Notes under the pieces: model-generated
What the model was told of the DNA's origin: nothing
The model's database searches: none
What the model saw: only the letters and a program-made list of their open reading frames with translations
Part shown: positions 42,942 to 52,619 of the stretch, piece after piece
Numbering within the stretch: position 1 is the stretch's first letter
Layout: each line of letters opens with the position of its first letter
Assembly (NCBI GenBank): GCA_019217005.1
Contig: JAHBNG010000073.1
Span: 1 to 64,000 of the forward strand
Direction of reading: 5' to 3'
DNA: 64,000 bases
From: Chloroflexi bacterium TSY
GTDB lineage: Bacteria > Chloroflexota > Anaerolineae > Caldilineales > Caldilineaceae
Made by a program: the position numbers and the translations under genes

Positions 42942-44228
42942 TTACAACCAAGCCCCGTCCTGCCATACGTAAACATTGCCTCTAAACTTGCCTTCAGGCA
43001 AAATACCATCCGGACCTTCCCATCCATAAAACACCAGGGTCCGCTTGAGCAGTGCTCCTTTTAGATCCTCGACCGGCTTCGGATTGTTGCAGAGGATCCC
43101 GTTTTGAGGAACAATCTCACCGCTCAACGTCCAAGTCTGTCCATGGTCAGCAGAATGCCACTCCTGCAGCAGCCCACCGCCATATGGCAATGTATCGGCC
43201 TTCTGGGGTCGGGCGATCAGGAATGCAGTGATGCCCCCGTTGGCTCCATATTCAAGGTGAGAACCGTTCCAGGCAGAATTTGCGTCGGTCACTCGATAAT
43301 GACTCCACTTGTTCCCTTCACGTCTGACGAACCAGAAAGCGCAATTTGTTAGCGTTTCTCCCGAAATCGGCACAAGAAATGAAGGGTGATCCTCAGTGTC
43401 AATCAGGATAGACGGCATGTTTGTCAGATAATTTTTCGTGTCCACCACAAGACATTTCCGGGCGTCTCCGCGATTGACAGGCCGCTGGAGTTCGTCACCA
43501 GATACATTGTAAATCTTCTTTGATGACAAATCCAGACGCATGTAGTAGAGGTTGTACCGGTTCATGTGTCCGACTGTTCTCTTATAGAGCGGATGGACTT
43601 GCTTTCGTTCGTCCCAATAAACAAAAGCCATGTGCAAAGATTTGCCATCGTGTCCGAGCGCAACGCTGTGATAGCTACCTGCCCACTCGTCACCTGGTAC
43701 CTCTGGTCGATAGTCAAAATCAACCAGGGGCACATCTGGTCGTTGCCACGTGTATCCACCGTCGTCAGAGATCTGGTAGGTCCAATAGCCCATGTGGCCC
43801 AACGTACGATAGTAAAGCAGAAGCTGACCGCTCGGACAATTTAGGAGGCGCGGATAGCTGATCGAAGGCGTGACTGGGGGACCATCCCGCCACAAAGTAA
43901 TGTCGAGGGGGGCCGTCGAGATCTTGTGGCGAGCCTCGTTCAGTCTGCCATGGCAATGGTAGACCACATGAAAATGCTGTTGTGCATCTATCCACAGGAT
44001 CGGTGCAAAGTGATGATCGTAGTTCGAAACATCGCCGAGGACGATGGGCGTAGTCCACATCCCGTTCTGGTCTCGCTTGATTACATGGGGAAGGGCCTTC
44101 CCATTTTCCGGATTCGACTGATAGACAGCGTAGAAGGCACCGTCATGATGCAGACATTGTGGCCCCATGCGGATGTCGTAGATCATCTTCTCACTGCCAT
44201 GTTGAGCGAAAGGTTCAACACTTTTCAT
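42942..44228 (-). CDS. BNR_4-like beta-propeller protein
   Basis: A 428-residue protein with propeller features: DDGGYTW and SADHGQTW Asp boxes, and conserved His-rich strands such as NYDHHFAPILWIDAQQHFHV. It resembles the BNR_4 family, which includes putative sialidases and polysaccharide lyases. There is no signal peptide. ATG 44228 has GGAG upstream. The aldo/keto reductase gene ends 15 bases upstream, so the two are co-transcribed. The convergent SRPBCC gene ends 26 bases from its stop. Enzymatic role is not proven. Confidence 0.75.
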   Translation of the reverse strand: MKSVEPFAQHGSEKMIYDIRMGPQCLHHDGAFYAVYQSNPENGKALPHVIKRDQNGMWTTPIVLGDVSNYDHHFAPILWIDAQQHFHVVYHCHGRLNEARHKISTAPLDITLWRDGPPVTPSISYPRLLNCPSGQLLLYYRTLGHMGYWTYQISDDGGYTWQRPDVPLVDFDYRPEVPGDEWAGSYHSVALGHDGKSLHMAFVYWDERKQVHPLYKRTVGHMNRYNLYYMRLDLSSKKIYNVSGDELQRPVNRGDARKCLVVDTKNYLTNMPSILIDTEDHPSFLVPISGETLTNCAFWFVRREGNKWSHYRVTDANSAWNGSHLEYGANGGITAFLIARPQKADTLPYGGGLLQEWHSADHGQTWTLSGEIVPQNGILCNNPKPVEDLKGALLKRTLVFYGWEGPDGILPEGKFRGNVYVWQDGAWL

Positions 44229-44242
44229 GATATCTCCAGCGT

Positions 44243-45100
44243 CTAGGTAAACATACGACTCATTTGCTTCTGATCAACCATTGACGCCATCTCTTCGTCG
44301 CTCGGACGTTGCTCGAATCGGCGAGCGGCGTCTAGCACGTGAGGCAGGACGTGGATATCTCCTACCGTATTCAGAAAAACGCCAGGTCCGCCGAGCACCC
44401 AGTGGACAGCTCTGTCCACATCGGCCTGATCTTCTAGCGGCTCATACCACGTACTACGACTCTTTTGCGTGGTTGCCCAAGGACCACGTGCAATCGATTT
44501 GATTGTCTGTACGGCCACATTGCGTTCCTGGCAGAGACTCGCCAACCTCTCAAAGTCGTTCATATAACGTTGATCCTGCCCCATGATGTAATTATAAGGC
44601 AGCAGCACCGAGTCGAAATCAAATTTCTCTAGGCTGCGTCGGTGCATAACCGGAGCGTGAAGTCCGTGTCCAGTTACGCCGATAAAGCGTACCAGGCCCT
44701 GGTCACGAGCTTCCACGGCGGCTTCCAGCGCACCTCCGGATCCCATGGCTACATCCCATTCGTCCGGATGCACCAAGTTATGCAGTTGGATCAGATCAAT
44801 CTGATCTGTCTGCAAACGTTCCAATGAGTGATGGATTTGCGCCTTTGCTTTTTCATAAGTCCGCTCACCAGTCTTGGTGGCGAGAAAGAAATTCTTGCGA
44901 TGCTTGGGCATCCACGGACCAATGCGCAATTCAGCCTCACCATAGCTGGCTGCCGTATCGATATGGTTAACGCCATATTCCAACAGCAAATCTAACGTCT
45001 GGTCGGCTTCTGCCTGCGTGACCCGGCTCAAAGCGGCGGCACCAAAGAGGGTGAGCGTACTCTCGTGACCGGTACGGCCAAAGGGTTGTTTTTGAATCAT
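44243..45100 (-). CDS. Aldo/keto reductase
   Basis: A 285-residue TIM-barrel oxidoreductase. The catalytic tetrad is visible: Asp and Tyr in [13 protein letters not shown], Lys in [10 protein letters not shown], His in [13 protein letters not shown] 45100 has TAAGGAG upstream. It would use NADPH to reduce an aldehyde or ketone or act on a sugar. Co-transcription with the BNR_4-like gene suggests a role in sugar breakdown. Confidence 0.9.
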   Translation of the reverse strand: MIQKQPFGRTGHESTLTLFGAAALSRVTQAEADQTLDLLLEYGVNHIDTAASYGEAELRIGPWMPKHRKNFFLATKTGERTYEKAKAQIHHSLERLQTDQIDLIQLHNLVHPDEWDVAMGSGGALEAAVEARDQGLVRFIGVTGHGLHAPVMHRRSLEKFDFDSVLLPYNYIMGQDQRYMNDFERLASLCQERNVAVQTIKSIARGPWATTQKSRSTWYEPLEDQADVDRAVHWVLGGPGVFLNTVGDIHVLPHVLDAARRFEQRPSDEEMASMVDQKQMSRMFT

Positions 45101-45124
45101 CGTTTTATCTCCTTAAGATTCGGA

Positions 45125-45186
45125 ATTAAATAATTCATCGAAGATTCTTCGTTTCACTCGGGAATGACATCGATGAATTATTTAAT
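45125..45186. repeat. 62-bp hairpin upstream of the aldo/keto reductase
   Basis: ATTAAATAATTCATCGA (45125-45141) and its exact complement (45170-45186) form a 17-bp stem around AGATTCTTCGTTTCACTCGG. It lies 25 bases upstream of the reductase start, in the divergent promoter region. Confidence 0.6.
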
Positions 45187-45434
45187 TGTCATTCCTTATG
45201 TGATATGAAAGGAAGGATGTGGAAAATTGTCACGTAATCGGAATCATAGTAAAGTTTCTTCAAATATTGCCCTATCTTAAACCAATCCCAGGAATTCTAC
45301 CATGTCCCCACCCAATCCATTGCACTGGTCCTTTAACCATGACAATCGTCAACAGACACCCTACTTTGCGGAGCAACTGCTCAATGCCTTACAAAATCTC
45401 CCAACCGAATCAGAATTTGCAACCAACCATTATC

Positions 45435-46938
45435 CTTTACTTTCTGGTAAAAGAAAAGAGATGAGGTGAGGAATGTGACAAAAAGCGGTTAGCGTTTCAT
45501 CCTAAAGGTAGAGAAACCAAAAAGGAGGAAGGAATGCTAACCGCGCCAGAAATAACTATAGCAGTACTGATGAATGTATTGCAAGTAACGCCGGTGGGAA
45601 CAAACGTAAATGTAATGCGTCTGATGTGGGCGATGATGAATGGGTCGTTTCTGAAAAGTCGAGGAGCAATCCATAGTGGATTGAGTGAAAGCGGGTTTGA
45701 AGATGAGGAGCTCCGGCGAAGCTGGTGGAGCTTTCGATATGGATCATGGGATATTGCAAGCCTGCTCTCATCGTGGCAAGAAGAAGTGGAGTGGAAAGGG
45801 AATGGGAGGCAAAAAAGTTAGAAGGATACCGAGTGAAAAGCATAGATATCACAGGGTTCTGGCGACCGAAGCTGCAAGGGAAAGTGAACCGACTCTATAA
45901 CTCAACGGCTCGTCGGGCATTGCCCGCTCATCTTTGGAGTGATGATAAGCTCGGGGGAGATAGGCGGGAAACGAGTGCCACTGCTCAAGGCAATCATGAG
46001 ATGCGAGGTAGGCACAAAGGAAAGTGAGTTTCGGAAAAAGCTGCTGAAAGAGACCAAGAAATCACTGGAGTCAGACGAAGTGGCGGTGGTCGATGCCGGG
46101 TTTACAATCAGAGAAATGCTAGAAAGCGACGTCGACCGATTTGTCCTTCGGGAAGCGATTAACTGCACAGCGCGCCGCAATGAGTTACCCGAACGTAAGG
46201 AAAAAAGGCAGACCACCCGAATATGGTGATATTGTGCGTCCGCTCTCTCGATGCTATAGGGGAAAGCGACTCGAGGCCACAACTCCAGACTCGTTTGGTC
46301 AATTTGTCTATAGTGGTCGCCTGATTCGCTATCAAGCATGGCACAATCTCGTCCCCAGGACAACCAAGGTGGATACAGCCAACCGTACCTATTCGATTTA
46401 CGTCTTTCAGGATCCTGCTTATCACACACCTTTGGTTCTGGCGACCGTCATGGCTTTACAAGCTGAAACCATTTATCTTTTCTATCTGGAGCGCTGGCCT
46501 GTTGAACATCCCCCCCCTTGGCTTCCAAGCAGATGATTGGCTTACATCGTCAATTTGTTCATGCCGATGAGGCTTGCTTCCGCTTACCTGAACTGGGGCT
46601 GCTGGCTGGCAATCTTCTTTCCCATTTAGCCGCTTCTCTTCCTCCCATACCGACTGGCTACTGGGATCGAGAGCCTCAAGCCACTCCCGGCAGGCTGCGC
46701 CGCGTTCTCTCGAGTGCTCTTTTTCCAACTCCCGACCAACTCGACCCTGACTTTCGGAAAAAGGCCTCGGTTTCACACCATTTACCTAAAGGCGTTCTCG
46801 CTCATCGCCGCCTCAATGCCGCTGCTTAAACTAGCCGAGCACTATTTTTACATTTTATCCCGTTTTTTCAGGGTGGATTCTTTTTTCCGCCCCTTTCGGT
46901 TTGCCCTTTGTCACTCAAGCCTTTACCAGAAAGTAAAG
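45435..46938 (+). mobile_element. IS4/IS701-like element, second copy
   Basis: This 1504-bp copy of the element nested at 3519-5023 has the same ends and a perfect TTATC duplication (45430-45434 and 46939-46943). It lies in the opposite orientation relative to the window. Confidence 0.85.
45534..46820 (+). pseudogene. DDE transposase of the IS4/IS701-like element, frameshifted, second copy
   Basis: It has the same protein as at 3610-4924 ([46 protein letters not shown]). Its breaks differ: one G fewer near 45800, two bases missing near 45926 (CCGCTC against CCGCGCTC) and eight C's near 46510. A complete active transposase is not encoded here. Confidence 0.78.
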
Positions 46939-47093
46939 TTATCAGATATTGCCTAATTTTTGGCGTGGATATAGAGGGGCCAGCGAAGAACAAACCGATG
47001 GAACTGATCTAAACATTGGTGAAATCACGATTACACGGCACCAGACCGGGTCTGGCAACTGGAACTATACGATAAGTTCACTGAATACAACCA

Positions 47094-47248
47094 GGGGTGG
47101 TTCAGAATTAGGTTTACACTTTTGATACATAGATAAAAATCTATATGAGGTCATTTTCTGCCTGAGCATGGCTCAAAGTAGAAAATATAAACATCTTTTC
47201 TCTTTGCAAAAATGTAAACCTAATTGTCCGCCTAAAATGAACCACCCC
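47094..47248. repeat. 155-bp MITE, copy A
   Basis: The ends GGGGTGGTTCA and TGAACCACCCC are inverted. It is flanked by TACAACCA on both sides (47086-47093 and 47249-47256), an exact 8-bp duplication. It differs from copies B and C at many internal positions, so it is older. Confidence 0.9.
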
Positions 47249-47773
47249 TACAACCAGTGGCGAAAATATGCGGCTCAGCTTCAACTGTGCGAATGAGGCT
47301 GTTCGCCCCTTAATTGGCGATTGGCAAATAGCCGTTCAGAACAGCACAGGTGATCGGTATCGGCAATTTTCCTGTCAAGGGCAGATGGCACAGCGGGCGG
47401 ACAAAACACAGATCACGTTGACCATCAATCATGTACCCCTGGAGATAGGAACAGTCGACCGTTCTATCCCCTTAACCTGTAATTGGTCGCTCTTCGATAT
47501 CATTCCGCTCATGAGCAAGGAACTCAAACAAACTAAAAAATCGACATCAATGACCTTACTGGAAGATCTGGAAAAAATTCGGCAGCAGACCAAGCTTGGA
47601 TTTTTAGAGGATTGGACATTGGCTCTTAATGAAGTGAATGGGCGCACATTACAACTAAGCGGCTATTTTCTTTACGGGCAAGGCTTGGTTGCCTTCCTAC
47701 TGGTGGCTCGACCAGCAGAACCGTGTCGTCATCGTCACGAGCATTTTTCAAACTTGGGTCTTACGAGGATAAC

Positions 47774-49228
47774 ATGGCTGAACGACCAAATATCATCTTT
47801 ATTAACACAGACCAGCATACCTGGAATGTACTTTCCGCATATGGGCATTCAAGCGTCCAGACGCCCAATATCGACCGTCTGCATCAGAATGGCATCTCGT
47901 TTATGCGTTCCTATTGCAGCGACCCAGTCTGCGCACCTGCCCGTGCCAGTTGGGTGACGGGGTGCTATACATCTGAGGCCGGTACACCTTTCAATGGCGG
48001 GCATCTACATCCAGATATACCCGACCTTGGTCAAGTGTTGAGAGCGGGAGGCTATCGGGCACTGCATTGTGGCAAGTGGCATGTGGATGGTCGGGATGTG
48101 CATCAGAGCTTTGATGTACTTTATAGCGGTCAACGTCCGATTGGGGCTGGCGGTGGCGAATATTTTGACGCAGCCATAACCCACGCGGCTGTCGATTTCC
48201 TGACCAGTGATACCAGCCCCGATCCATTTTATCTGCAAATTGCCTACCTAAATCCCCATGACATCTGTGAATATGAGCACAATCACGAAGAAAAAGTCAT
48301 TCCAGATCCGGTTGCCCAGGGGCTTTTGGATGAAAGTCAGTTGCCACCGCTTCCAGAGAATTTTCAATACGATCAGGACGAAACCGTTCTCCATCGTGTC
48401 TGTCGGCGCGAAGATGACGCTTTGATCCACTGGCCGATTCTGCGTGTGGTGCGCGATTGGTCAGAGTTTCAATGGCGCTATCTGATCTGGAATCACCACC
48501 GCTTTGTGGAGAAAGTGGATTGCGAGATCGGCATGGTTTTGACAGCGCTGGAGCAGAGTCGCTTTCGGGACAATACGGTGATTATCTTTAGCGTGGATCA
48601 CGGTGAAGCATATGGTCAGCATCAGATGTTCCAGAAGTTCACCCTTTATGAAGAAAGCATTCGTGTCCCATTTATTGTGGCGACACTTGGAGACAAATTG
48701 CCGATACCCAAAGCGGTATTTAACGAAACTCACTTTGTGTCAGGTGTCGATCTGATGCCGACGGTCTGCGACTACGCAGGGATTGAGCGACCAGAGGACA
48801 TACAAGGATTGAGCGTACGTCCACTCGTAGAAGATCATACCGAGGAAAAGCCTGCTTTCTGGAGGGAATTCGCCTTTGTCGAAAGCAATTATTGGGGTCG
48901 AGCCTTGATCTTTGATCGCTACAAATATGTCTGTGAATATATCCCCTTTGGCACAGACGAAGATCTGGTGCCACCTGGTCCCGACGCCAAGCGCATCGGA
49001 CGAGAACAGATATTTGATCTCGTTGCAGATCCCCAAGAAACCCGCAACTTGGCCTATAAGTCAGAACTGAGCGACCAGATACATAGCTTCCGGCAAGCGC
49101 TGTTTGACTTTGAAAGTCAGTTGTACCGACGGCCAATTGTAGAGGAGAGACCCATCCAACAAATTCGTCGCTGGGGCAGCCGCATCAAAGACTACTGGAA
49201 TGCTCATCCAGAACTGTATACGGTATAA
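47774..49228 (+). CDS. Sulfatase (S1 type), second
   Basis: A 484-residue protein beginning MAERPNIIFINTDQHTWNVL, with metal Asp residues in the first strand. The signature SDPVCAPARASWVTG has the formylglycine cysteine in Cys-Ala-Pro-Ala-Arg. GKWHVDGRD and SVDHGEAYGQHQM give further ligands. No signal peptide is seen. ATG 47774 is chosen because the family N-terminus starts there and the previous stop is one base away; the longer frame is the tail of the upstream gene. Substrate is a sulfate ester of unknown type. Confidence 0.9.
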   Translation: MAERPNIIFINTDQHTWNVLSAYGHSSVQTPNIDRLHQNGISFMRSYCSDPVCAPARASWVTGCYTSEAGTPFNGGHLHPDIPDLGQVLRAGGYRALHCGKWHVDGRDVHQSFDVLYSGQRPIGAGGGEYFDAAITHAAVDFLTSDTSPDPFYLQIAYLNPHDICEYEHNHEEKVIPDPVAQGLLDESQLPPLPENFQYDQDETVLHRVCRREDDALIHWPILRVVRDWSEFQWRYLIWNHHRFVEKVDCEIGMVLTALEQSRFRDNTVIIFSVDHGEAYGQHQMFQKFTLYEESIRVPFIVATLGDKLPIPKAVFNETHFVSGVDLMPTVCDYAGIERPEDIQGLSVRPLVEDHTEEKPAFWREFAFVESNYWGRALIFDRYKYVCEYIPFGTDEDLVPPGPDAKRIGREQIFDLVADPQETRNLAYKSELSDQIHSFRQALFDFESQLYRRPIVEERPIQQIRRWGSRIKDYWNAHPELYTV

Positions 49229-49304
49229 TTACTCGGGAACGACATGTGCGACTGATTGAATGTCTATTCTACAGCATAGTGAGCCTCTAGAAATAACAGG
49301 CCTC

Positions 49305-49340
49305 GGACGTCTCGTCTGACCTTGAACGGACGAGACGTCC
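49305..49340. terminator. Strong hairpin after the sulfatase gene
   Basis: GGACGTCTCGTC and its exact complement GACGAGACGTCC are separated by 12 bases, giving a 12-bp GC-rich stem in the gap between the sulfatase and kinase genes. There is no T run, so factor-independent termination is only possible, not shown. Confidence 0.45.
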
Positions 49341-49387
49341 GGAAACTGGGCAAATCGCTACCCTACTCGATGTCATAGGAGAAACTC

Positions 49388-50035
49388 ATGTCGAGCTTTG
49401 TGATTGCTATCAGTGGTGCTCCTGGTGCGGGAAAAACCACATTGGTGAGGCGTGTGACCAATCTTTTGGGTGATGCAGTCGCCCTTCACTTTGACGATTA
49501 CAAATCTGTTGCTAAATATCCAGCGGACATGTCTAATCCTATGGGTCTAGCGAATTGGATCAAAGCAGGAAAGAATTTGGATGCTTGGGAAATTCCCCAA
49601 CTGCTTGGCGACCTGAAAAAATTAAGAAATGGACAAGCGATTTCTTTGCCCGATAGTCAAGGGCAAATTGAGCCAGCAAGATTTATTGTGTTGGAAGAAC
49701 CATCGGGTAGAGCACGTACCGGACTACAGGAACTCATAGATATGGTCGTGTTAATCGATCTACCGTTAGAAATTGCCTTGGCACGTCAAGTTGTGGAGTA
49801 TATCAGCTACTGTGTCAAGGAATTATCAGATGATGCTCTGAAAAATGCGTTACAGAGATTCGTGGATGGATATACTCAGTATTCCTTGGTCCGAGAATAT
49901 TATTTGGCTGTGATTGAAGGGGCACGTCAGGACTGTGATTTGATCCTAGATGGCACGCGACCGACCAGCGAATTGGCTCAATTGGTCGTCGTTGCCGCAA
50001 AGTCTAGAGTTTCAGGAAACAGAGTTAATCGATAA
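49388..50035 (+). CDS. P-loop small-molecule kinase, uridine-kinase-like
   Basis: A 215-residue protein with Walker A GAPGAGKTTLVRRV, then LHFDDYKS like the substrate Asp region of uridine kinase or phosphoribulokinase folds. A Walker-B-like strand is FIVLEEPSGRA, and a late DLILDGTRP segment follows. ATG 49388 has GGAG upstream. The phosphorylated substrate is unknown. It is convergent with the tandem-Nudix gene, stops 16 bases apart. Confidence 0.78.
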   Translation: MSSFVIAISGAPGAGKTTLVRRVTNLLGDAVALHFDDYKSVAKYPADMSNPMGLANWIKAGKNLDAWEIPQLLGDLKKLRNGQAISLPDSQGQIEPARFIVLEEPSGRARTGLQELIDMVVLIDLPLEIALARQVVEYISYCVKELSDDALKNALQRFVDGYTQYSLVREYYLAVIEGARQDCDLILDGTRPTSELAQLVVVAAKSRVSGNRVNR

Positions 50036-50050
50036 AAAGCTGGCTGGCAG

Positions 50051-51070
50051 TCAAAGTTCTTCTGTGGCTTGCTCAAAATAAGTAGACGCCGGTTGCCTCT
50101 TGGCATCATCAACGGCCCGCCGCCACTTACCCGAAAGCTCACTCTCATCCAATTCGTCGATCAAGAAATAACCAACATCCGCCGATTCTACCCCATCTGA
50201 CTGTGGTCGTCCACCAATTGCCCGACATTCGAAAACGATACCAATCACAGCGATTTCCTCACCGTATGGCTGCGAGATACGAATTTCGTTGCCACCATAG
50301 ACACCACTCAAGCGGGCCGGCTCGACCAAGACACCTGTCTCCTCCCATACTTCACGTACCGTGGCGTCAACGGGAGACTCATCCGGTGCAATTGCCCCAC
50401 CAGGCAACTCCCAAAGTCCATTGTCTTTGCGTTTTTGTAACAATACCCGGCCTTGTTCATCGAAGACCAACCCAGCCGCTGCCGATATCATGAGCAGATC
50501 TTTACCAATCATAGGACGAATACGACGCATATATGCAACCATACCATCTGGTTGTAGATGATCGGTGGGTGGTTGCCATGTCGTGGTGAGAGCATGTAAG
50601 CAAGGCGCTTTTCGTACGTCAGCGAACACATCTGGCATGACAAGGTGCATCCAAGTTGGCATGTTCAGGTGGGCAAGTTCGGATTCCGCAATGTAACGTA
50701 CATCCAACGTCTCAACCCGATCGGGCTGTGGGTCACCACCAATCACGCGACAAACAAAGACCGTCATCAGATAGGAAACCTGGTCGCCATTGGCATAGGT
50801 CACATGGAACTCTGGTCCACCATAGACACCCAACACATTCTCTGGTTCAACCAGCAGACCGGTCTCTTCCGCCATCTCGCGGACAGCGGCATCAGCGAGG
50901 AACTCTGGTGGCTCCACGCTACCGCCGGGAGCCACCCAAACGCCCTCGGCATGGTTAACCAGCAGCACTCGACCTATATCATCAAAGCAAATGATGGTGA
51001 CTGAAGGCACGTGCAGCAGTTCGTTGCCGACTTTGCTACGCAACTTCCGCAGATATGCTGGCATGGACAT
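50051..51070 (-). CDS. Tandem Nudix hydrolase
   Basis: A 339-residue protein of two Nudix domains. The first Nudix box is GGSVEPPEFLADAAVREMAE with EETGLL; the second is GGAIAPDESPVDATVREVWE with EETGVL. Both keep the REx2EE core, so both may be active on nucleoside-diphosphate-linked compounds. The domains share a preceding motif (LRKLRSKVGNELL and MRRIRPMIGKDLL), pointing to internal duplication. The start overlaps the end of the DJ-1/PfpI-like gene by 35 bases, which indicates translational coupling. Confidence 0.9.
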   Translation of the reverse strand: MSMPAYLRKLRSKVGNELLHVPSVTIICFDDIGRVLLVNHAEGVWVAPGGSVEPPEFLADAAVREMAEETGLLVEPENVLGVYGGPEFHVTYANGDQVSYLMTVFVCRVIGGDPQPDRVETLDVRYIAESELAHLNMPTWMHLVMPDVFADVRKAPCLHALTTTWQPPTDHLQPDGMVAYMRRIRPMIGKDLLMISAAAGLVFDEQGRVLLQKRKDNGLWELPGGAIAPDESPVDATVREVWEETGVLVEPARLSGVYGGNEIRISQPYGEEIAVIGIVFECRAIGGRPQSDGVESADVGYFLIDELDESELSGKWRRAVDDAKRQPASTYFEQATEEL

Positions 51071-51686
51071 GGGATCGGGTTAGAGCTTCTATGATGGCAT
51101 CGCAAAATTCAGGCAGGTCATCAGGTACGCGCCCTGTGACCACAGTGCCGTCAATGAGAGCGGGTACGTCGTGGTAGACTGCACCGGCGTTGAGCAAGTC
51201 GTCAGTCACGGCACAGTAGGACGTAACATTGCGACCACGAACAGTATCGGTCCCTTTCTGCCGATCCAGTGAGATCAATACCTGGGGTCCGTGACAGATA
51301 GCAGCAACGATCTTGCCAGCCCGATGGATAGCGGCCGTGAACTCCAAGGTCTTGTCATCGATTCGTAGGAAGTCGGGAGCCAATCCACCAGGAAAGACCA
51401 CCGCATGATAATCGTCGGGTTTCATCTCCCAGATGCTTTGTACTGTATAGCGATTGCCCTCTGCCAGTACATCAAAGGGGATGGTATGCCCAAACCTTCC
51501 CGTTATTGGCTTCTCTGGCCAGGCCGGTCGCCCATGAAAGTGACCGAGTGCCGTCTGTGGTAGCGTACCCACTACAATCTCCGCTCCCGCTTGACTCAGT
51601 TGGAGCACGGCATACATGACCTCGATATCCTCAAACTCATGGGCCGTCAGAATAGCAATCCGTGTTCCCTGTAGTGTTGTATTCAT
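51036..51686 (-). CDS. DJ-1/PfpI-family protein
   Basis: A 216-residue protein with RIAILTAHEFEDIEVMYAVL (nucleophile-contact Glu) and the nucleophile elbow IVAAICHGPQVLI (Cys-His). It is similar to intracellular-protease-like and deglycase members of the family, with a longer insert (TALGHFHGRPAWPEKPI). ATG 51686 has AGGAG upstream. It lies in an operon between PhyH and tandem Nudix genes. Confidence 0.88.
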   Translation of the reverse strand: MNTTLQGTRIAILTAHEFEDIEVMYAVLQLSQAGAEIVVGTLPQTALGHFHGRPAWPEKPITGRFGHTIPFDVLAEGNRYTVQSIWEMKPDDYHAVVFPGGLAPDFLRIDDKTLEFTAAIHRAGKIVAAICHGPQVLISLDRQKGTDTVRGRNVTSYCAVTDDLLNAGAVYHDVPALIDGTVVTGRVPDDLPEFCDAIIEALTRSHVHASISAEVA

Positions 51687-51706
51687 CAGAGTGATACTCC
51701 TATACT

Positions 51707-52513
51707 TTAGGGTTGATTGTTGGTATTGATGGGGGGTTCACTGTTAGAGAGGAATCGCTCCATTGTATTATGTGTAGCAGGTTGTGTGCGGAAGTCGGCA
51801 ATCCACGGCTCACGGAAATAGACTTGCTTTTCTCGGGGTAGCCCGGCCATAACCGCAGGGGGCACTTTTAAGCGATGCCAATGGGTGGCCAGATGTGAAT
51901 AGGCGTGGAGAATAGCCACCCGTGGCGTCTCTCGTTGCCAGACTGGACCAGCATGGCAGAGATTTTCGGTAAAAAAGACGGCACTTCCTGCTGGACACTC
52001 GTAGCTCATCAAGTAAGGGCTGCGCTTTCCTGGCTCCAGCGACAGATGGCTGGGGTGCATCGCGAATTCCGATTTGTGACTTCCAACAAGAAAGTGGGTA
52101 CTTTGATCTTCGAGAGCGATGTCCGTGAACTCAAAGATGACGCGCACCATTCCAGCATGGATGCGACCATTTTTTACTCGATAGCCAAAAATAGGATCGG
52201 CCTGCTGCGGTCCTCCGCCATGCAGTTCGCCGTGGGCTTGCCCCTTTTTGCGCCAAATCGAAGAGCAATTTTCAAGTCTGATATCGGGACCAATGATTTC
52301 ATGCAACACATCGAGCACTTTAGGATGATCGATCAGAATATTGGCCGCACCGCCGGGAACATCCCGTTCCGCTGGCGGTAGTGATTCCGGATCATGGTGA
52401 ATACGGTCAATCTGCTCGGCGATGGCCGCTACTTCATCGGACGTCAGGATCGCCGGACGCACCAAAAAACCCGTCAGGTCGAATCGAAATCGTTCTTCTT
52501 CTGTCAAGGCCAT
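51707..52513 (-). CDS. Phytanoyl-CoA dioxygenase (PhyH) family protein
   Basis: A 268-residue protein with the PhyH start RFRFDLTGFLVRPAILTSDE and a double-stranded beta-helix core. Likely iron and oxoglutarate residues are the His of QAHGELHGGG, the distal His of FFTENLCHAGP and the Arg of ETPRVAI. The facial Asp/Glu is less clear. Such enzymes hydroxylate many substrates with Fe(II) and 2-oxoglutarate. It follows the sugar-binding protein by about 105 bases in the same direction. Confidence 0.85.
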   Translation of the reverse strand: MALTEEERFRFDLTGFLVRPAILTSDEVAAIAEQIDRIHHDPESLPPAERDVPGGAANILIDHPKVLDVLHEIIGPDIRLENCSSIWRKKGQAHGELHGGGPQQADPIFGYRVKNGRIHAGMVRVIFEFTDIALEDQSTHFLVGSHKSEFAMHPSHLSLEPGKRSPYLMSYECPAGSAVFFTENLCHAGPVWQRETPRVAILHAYSHLATHWHRLKVPPAVMAGLPREKQVYFREPWIADFRTQPATHNTMERFLSNSEPPINTNNQP

Positions 52514-52619
52514 TGTTTGCTCCGTGTATTAAAACATCCCAAATACAGAACTCGCCGCCGCCTCCACAACTATCCAAGGAGAACGACGGCGAGTCCGAGA
52601 GCTTGCTATCAGTCTCACG

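Larger units (their letters stand above)
45302..47772 (+). pseudogene. Hypothetical gene interrupted by an IS and a MITE, and frameshifted
   Basis: ATG 45302 (AGGA upstream) starts MSPPNPLHWSFNHDNRQQTP. Deleting the IS (45435-46938) with one TTATC and the MITE (47094-47248) with one TACAACCA joins the frame: ATNHY-QILPNFWRGY and SLNTT-SGENMRLSFN. One extra base near 47695 then hides the end, QQNRVVIVTSIFQTWVLRG, whose stop at 47772 lies one base before the sulfatase start. Repaired, it is about 270 residues and soluble, with no family I recognise. The tight link to the sulfatase suggests they were one operon. Confidence 0.7.
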
